DNA of 64,000 nt from Earliella scabrosa (Eukaryota > Basidiomycota > Agaricomycetes > Polyporales > Polyporaceae), in assembly GCA_022605405.1 (NCBI GenBank), contig JABYQQ010000005.1, positions 930,001 to 994,000 on the forward strand. Direction: 5' to 3'. A model generated the notes under the pieces. The model worked only from the letters and a program-made list of their open reading frames with translations, did no database searches and was not told where the DNA came from. The position numbers were made by a program, and so were the translations under genes. The stretch's first letter is position 1. Each line of letters opens with the position of its first letter. This document shows positions 58,816 to 64,000 of the stretch, in pieces.

Positions 58816-61259
58816 TTACCTCGACATGCCGAACGTCTCGACGTGGAGGGTAACAGATGGTGCCCCCTTGAGCACGCGGACAGGTCCTGTAAGCTCAGAT
58901 GCAAGAGCACGAGAGACAGATGTGGTGAGCGACGAGGGGCCAGAGACTAAAAGACAAGGAACCCGAGTCAGATCTATTCTCCGACGCTCTTCCTGAACAG
59001 CTTCACTCACCGTCGACCGAGACGGGCCCCGCGGAGCTGTCGATACCCTCTTGCAAGATCCGGCGGATGCTTGGGCGTCCGTTGATAATCTTCAGGGCCG
59101 AGTACATCGGGAGCTCCTTGTCGCCCTCACCAATCTCCGAGTCCGGCCTCGACGGTGAATCTGACGAGAGCGACGCGGTGCGCGGAATCTCCGGAATCGC
59201 GCAGTTGGGACTCGTGACGTACACGGTCGGCTCGATAACGAGTTTTGTCGATTGTGCGGCCGCCAGAGCCTCGCAGAGTGTCTTCGAAATCCATCCGAGG
59301 TGGTCTGCGGTGATACACGTGAGCATGACGTACACGCGTGGACACACGACGGCTGTTTACCTGAGTGACGCACGGCCCACACGAAGATGACGCGACGAAC
59401 TGAGGATGTACCTGCGCGCGCATTGCTGAGGGAAAGGTTCGGGTGAGCATGGATGTGATGACGTTATAGCAAGGGCAGCTACGCACTGCACGAGGTCCAA
59501 GAGGAGCGGAAGCGTGTACGACACGCCAGAGCCACCTGCGTGAAGATGAGCATGGAACAGAGGAAGATCTAGCCACCGAACGTACCCGCCAGTAGAACAC
59601 AGGTCGTGAACTTCGTCAAGTCCGGAGGGCAGCCGTACGGCCCGTCGATGAATGCGGGGACGCGACAGATGCCGTTCCTGGCAGCATATTCCCGCAGACG
59701 CCCCGTGAAGCCGCTACGGCCCCGAACGAGGAATACCACCTCCTTCTCACTAGGCCCGTCCGTCCCGTCAAGCGCCGTCGGGATACTCGCAATCGTGAAT
59801 GGGTGCGCCTCGGTGGGTATGTCGCTGACGGTCGGGAGGAGGACATACGCGTGCTGTCCAGGACGCCAGCTCATCTTCCGACGGAGTGTCAGGCGGATCG
59901 TGTCCGAGGAGACAAGCTCAACGATCGCCGAGCCATGCTCGTGCGTCGTCCCTTTTCCACTGTTGTTCCATACCAGTCGCGCGGCGCGGAGCACGCGGTC
60001 GAAGGCCCACACCACCAGGGCCGGCCAGAAGTAGTCGCCGAAGCTGCAAAAAGCACGCGAAACAAGCTCAGTGACTGTACCCGAGGACGTGCTGGCGGCG
60101 GCGCCCGCCACATCGTGCGGAAGTGAGAAAAGACGTACTCCACAGCCCGTGCATGGAGATACCCGCTGATGATGAATATCCTGCATTGATACGAAGACCG
60201 TTGAGGAATGAATGGCGGAGAAAAAGGCCACGGTACTTACCCGACGAGGAGAATGTGGGTGAGAAGGAAGAACTCGAAGAATGCATTGCGGATGAAGCGG
60301 ACCGATAGGATCGTTGCCAGCGTGAACGCCGCCAGTCCTACGGCACCCCATCGCATCCAAGCGTGACTGAAGTCGAACTTGCCCGAGAGACTGGGGGGCG
60401 GAATCAGCCGGCGCGAAGGTGGCGATGATGTGTCACGCACCCAGAGATCGCCCGACATAGTGCGTGAAGCCACAGCAGGATAAGGCACGTTCTCGCGGCA
60501 GCTCGGTGCAATATATTCAGCTGGAGGGCCATGTGTCAACATCGCGGAAAGTATGTATCGACCATGCATGCGAGATCTCACCTTCTCATGACCGATGCCC
60601 GTAACCCCTGCGAAACCAAGCGTCAGTTAACCCTTCTAGTGGAGAAGCTCAGGCGCTACTCACAAGAGATGATGTTGTTTTTTCCCGCCAGCGCGACGAT
60701 GAGCGGGAGCTGGCACGATGCCAGATGCGCGGCCCTATCCTCGAAGAACCAATAGTGCAAATCTTGGGCTTGGAGCGGAAACATCGCATGAGCATGACAT
60801 GAGCTAGATTGACCAGTCTGACTCACAGTTCGTTAGGGTGAAGCTCAGCATGGCAGCTATGTACCCCCAAATGAAGAACAGTTCCGCAAGAGACGCGACA
60901 CCGACGCCAATCGGGACCTGAATGCGGAAAGCGACGACCCGGAACCCCGACGCCAGCGCGGCAGGAATGCGCCGCCATGATGCCCTTCCATTCCTGCCGG
61001 TGACGACATCCTCGAGAGAGAGCTTTTCATTGCTGTCTGCCGAAACAGCTGTCTCGGTCGTCGAGGGGCGGCTGTAGAATAGTGCAGACGAAACAAGCCG
61101 GAGCAGCCTGATGACGAACAGGAAGGCTATGATGGTGGTGATGAGGAGCCATAACTCTTTGACGGCCCGCTTCTGCTGAACATTCTTGAGGACTTTGTCG
61201 GCAGCGGAGGGCTTGTACCCGCGAGCGGAGAGGTGCGAGGCGTACGATGACCAGGACAT
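58816..61259 (-). CDS. Ferric/cupric reductase transmembrane component
   Basis: A haem- and FAD-containing plasma-membrane reductase that passes electrons from NADPH to Fe(III) or Cu(II) for uptake. ATG 61259 gives MSWSSYASHLSARGYKPSAA. Helices follow, with haem-ligand histidines in KLNILHRAAARTCLILLWLH and FFLLTHILLVG joined to IFIISGYLHARAVE. The FAD-binding domain contains SWRPGQHAYVLLP and HPFTIASIP. The NADPH domain has LLAGGSGVSYTLPLLLDLVQ, whose Gly-rich loop is completed by an intron near 59584-59536. Then come FVWAVRHS and a final cysteine-less VSGPSSLTTSVSRAL, where many relatives have CGP. The end is HVETFGMSR. About eight introns are present. TATTTATA lies 67 bases upstream. The missing CGP cysteine is worth noting but does occur in this superfamily. 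Confidence 0.9.
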
Positions 61260-61325
61260 TGTCGCCAAGTGTGCTGGGGTCGTCTGGAGAGGTCGTCTCT
61301 GACTGTGGTCAAACGAAGGCGATAG

Positions 61326-61333
61326 TATTTATA
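61326..61333 (-). promoter_or_regulatory. Possible TATA box of the ferric reductase
   Basis: Reads TATAAATA on the minus strand, 67 bases upstream of the start codon. Confidence 0.5.
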
Positions 61334-63180
61334 ATGTGCGCGACACAAGCTCAACTACATACTTCTCCATCCGGGAGCCAGTGTCTCGTCGGAACGTTCG
61401 ACGCAACCGCGTGATTGTTTGACAGGTACCGCGCGGAGTGGAATGGCGTACCTATTTCCAGCTGCAGCATATCATTGCTGGGTCAAGCGACTGAGGTCAT
61501 CGAGCGTGGAGAGACGAGTGACCGTACCGAGGAAAGTCTCGACAGGAACCTCGACGGTGCCAGTTGTGAATCCGGGGTAATCGACTCGTAATACTCGGCA
61601 CAATACACTTGGTGCGGGGCAAGTGAATTGGCCACTCGAGCGCGTCGAGAGACCATGTCAGAGTATGATCTCGACGACGGAGAGACGACTGGGTCCAATT
61701 GGGCCTCGGCGGCGAAGGCTCGGTATGGGAACGGTTAAGGCTCGGTTCGGAAGTTGGTCGAAGTTGTCGGGAACTGCTTGGTGCTGTGCTCAGCCAATAG
61801 CATGACCGGGTTGCAGCTGAAACGGGCAGGCGCAGTTATCTGATAAGTAGGCATGTGAACAGATGGCAGGAGAAGACATTTAGAATGACGACCGAAGTCG
61901 ATGGCGACCATCCGAGGAAAGAATGATAAGGACGCACCACATCGCTTACACGCGCTTCCTCGAGTTAGTTTGCGATGAATCGTGGATGCTCGAAGCAAAC
62001 CAGGTGGAACCCACATTCAATGTCGTGAGTCGGAACACGGCAACTTTGTAGGCGACAGCTTCGCATCCCGCTCCCGGGCCCACTGTGCATCGCGGGCGTG
62101 GCGCGCGGGCGTTGTCGGGAAGGGGAATTCCGGTCTAGTAGAACGTCACCACAGGTTCCAACGAGCCCGGGAGCAGTGTCAACGTTCAACGTCCATCACA
62201 CCACCTAGCGCTGACGCAATGGAATGATTGATACTGGCATCAGCGGAGGAGACACAGGATATAGGAGTCGACGTACTTGGCGAAACGGTATGCGCTTTCA
62301 ACACCATATCGGACGCTGTACGGATCCGGGGAATACCAGGACTCGAACACGTTCCAAGCGGCCTTCAGTCAGGTCGGAACTTTTAAATGTGATAGTCTGT
62401 CATGGACATTGGAGGCGTGCGCACATCACAACAGCATACGCGACAACGGCGGTAATTTGTGAAGGTCAATGAAGCCCCCTCGTTGCATCACTTGCCAACC
62501 CCTCTTCCTCAACCTGCAGATGGTGAATGTGGCAAACGTACTCTGATCAAGCCGGGATCGGCGTTATGTGCACCGGTTGGTTTGAAAGCACGTAGTGCGG
62601 GGGATGCACACGAGCACTGCGACAGGCCTCTAGGAAGGGTACCGTGGCGCGGAGCTGCAACATGAGGGCACGAAACGAGGCAGCATGGCAAGCGTACATA
62701 CTTGGAACCGGGATTGTGTCTGCCGTGGAGTTGGACAGCCCTCTGCATCCTCTTCCTTCAGCGAGCTCGCTGCTTGTGCGGTTATGAATGCTGTGGATGT
62801 TATCGACGATGTGGAATTTGCGCGCGCTCTCGTTATCCAAGGATGTGCTTTTGTAACCCGGCCGCACTATGGACACCGCTGCGGCTTGGTGAGACGAAGA
62901 TTTGGAGGCGGCGACACATTACAGCATCCATGCTACGTATCGTTGCACCGAGTCCACAAAGCCGTCGATGCATTGCGCTTGCGGTAACGATCCAAGGTTG
63001 TCTAAGGACAGTGTAAAGGCATAGATTGAGCATGGAGTAACAGTCGAAGACACAGCGCGCGCGCAAAGGTGACGAGACGTTGACGCGATGGGCAAGCGAA
63101 ATGAGTGATCTAAGCGAGCGCGACAGCCACCGCCGCTTGTACTCCGAGCTCGATCTCCGTGCTCGTCGCCCGTCTCTGTC

Positions 63181-63187
63181 TATATAA
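63181..63187 (+). promoter_or_regulatory. TATA box of the aminotransferase
   Basis: TATATAA lies 125 bases before ATG 63312. Confidence 0.5.
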
Positions 63188-63311
63188 TCCGCATAAACAA
63201 TCCCCAGAGCGTGCCTCAGACACTCGGGCTCTAACTCGTCTCACCCACATCTCCGCCACATTTTCGCACCTTGCACTCTGACTCGTACGTGGCAGACACC
63301 AGCCCCGCAAC

Positions 63312-64000
63312 ATGTCTCCCTCGGCCCAAAAGCTCACCAACGGCAACCACGCCAAAAAGGACCGCTCAAACCTCATCCCATTCTCTTCGAGACTGAGGGA
63401 GGGTCGAGCTCTTGCGCAGGATGTTTGGTCCATCTTCAAGTGCGTCGAAGACTTATGAGAAATGACTCACCTGGACTGAGTATCTTGCAGCGCTGCTAAC
63501 CTCCCGGCGGATTGCATCAATCTCGGCCAAGGATACATGAACTTCGCACCTCCTGAATGGATCAAAACCGCCGCGGAGGAGGCTTTGAATTCGGTCGCCA
63601 CGAACCACTACTCGCACCCGAAGGGCCGCCTCCGTCTCCGAGAAGCTCTGAAGGCGCACTATGATCCTGAGCTGGGGAGAGACCTCGATGTCGAGACGGA
63701 AATCCTCGTGACGAGCGGTGCTAACGAAGGTGAGGTCGTGTGCGCTATGCCCCCAATTCATTGTCTCATCCATCACGTCTGGGCGCCAGGACAATACTCC
63801 GTGTTCGTAGCTTTCCTGGAACAGGGCGATGAGGTCATCATGTTCGAGCCCTTCTTCGATCAGTATCTCCCGTCGGTTACGTTCAACGGCGGAGTGCCTG
63901 TCTATGTTCCGCTACATCCCCCAACCGGCGATGGCAAGCAGAGCAGCCATGAATGGTCCATCGACTTCGACGAGCTGCGGTGAGTGCTTTACCATGTGTA
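63312..64000 (+). CDS. BNA3: Kynurenine/cysteine-conjugate aminotransferase, 5' part
   Basis: A class I/II PLP-dependent aminotransferase that converts kynurenine to kynurenic acid, or cleaves cysteine S-conjugates. ATG 63312 gives MSPSAQKLTNGNHAKKDRSN. After the first intron (about 63440-63490) come AANLPADCINLGQGYMNFAP, NHYSHPKGRLRLREALKAHY and ILVTSGANEG joined to QYSVFVAFLEQGDEVIMFEP. These are the substrate-loop and cofactor-phosphate regions of the family. FFDQYLPSVTFNGGVPVYVP follows. The catalytic lysine lies beyond the window; the last exon seen ends at a GTGAGT donor near 63980. The gene is cut by the window edge and is not broken as far as can be seen. Confidence 0.85.

Larger units (their letters stand above)
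61260..63311. other. Gene-poor stretch of 2.05 kb
   Basis: The left end is the ferric reductase promoter and the right end the aminotransferase promoter. The middle has several 60-110 codon frames on both strands, none with a domain I can name or a consistent exon set. It may hold regulatory sequence or a decayed gene. Confidence 0.4.

Overview
The window looks like nuclear DNA of a filamentous basidiomycete, most likely an Agaricomycete (a Polyporales-type genome would fit). Genes are dense (25 recognisable genes in 64 kb), lie on both strands, and are broken by many introns of about 50-70 nt with GT/AG ends and CTNAY-like branch sites. The proteins are those of a fungal eukaryote. Gene coordinates below run from start codon to stop codon and include introns. 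Exon joins were inferred by eye from reading frame and family conservation.

0-11 kb: housekeeping genes. A LAA2-like AP-1 accessory protein and an RRN11-like RNA polymerase I factor share a 186-bp divergent promoter. RIX1 (60S ribosome biogenesis), COQ2 (ubiquinone synthesis), a Rho GDP-dissociation inhibitor and a CCCH zinc-finger protein follow, all on the minus strand. A gene-poor stretch of 2.6 kb comes next (11.1-13.7 kb).

13.7-23.7 kb: an MFS sugar transporter whose reading frame requires a 4-nt exon, the replication licensing factor CDT1, and a Gfo/Idh/MocA oxidoreductase. A 1.13-kb non-autonomous DNA transposon (46-bp terminal inverted repeats, 7-bp target duplication) then ends 29 bp before the start of a gene for a probable mitochondrial protein of unknown function.

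23.8-30.7 kb: three consecutive 26S proteasome genes (beta-1/PRE3, lid RPN12, alpha-7/PRE10), then nucleoporin NUP82. A fourth proteasome gene, the PI31 regulator, lies at 52-53 kb. A second member of the NUP82 nuclear-pore subcomplex, NSP1, lies at 42 kb.

31-54.7 kb: a WW-domain membrane protein, a CSC1/OSCA-type osmosensitive channel, RTC1/WDR24 of the SEA/GATOR2 complex (TORC1 signalling), NSP1, a DHA1-type MFS exporter, the splicing helicase PRP5, PI31, and a small acidic-tailed orphan.

54.8-64 kb: a large ankyrin-dysferlin-FYVE-RING protein, a ferric reductase, a 2-kb gene-poor gap, and the 5' part of a kynurenine/cysteine-conjugate aminotransferase that runs off the end. I see no rRNA, tRNA, CRISPR array, bacterial operon or biosynthetic cluster. 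The most unusual items are the micro-exon, the promoter-inserted transposon, the proteasome gene group, the alternative end of PI31, and two multi-domain proteins of unclear function.
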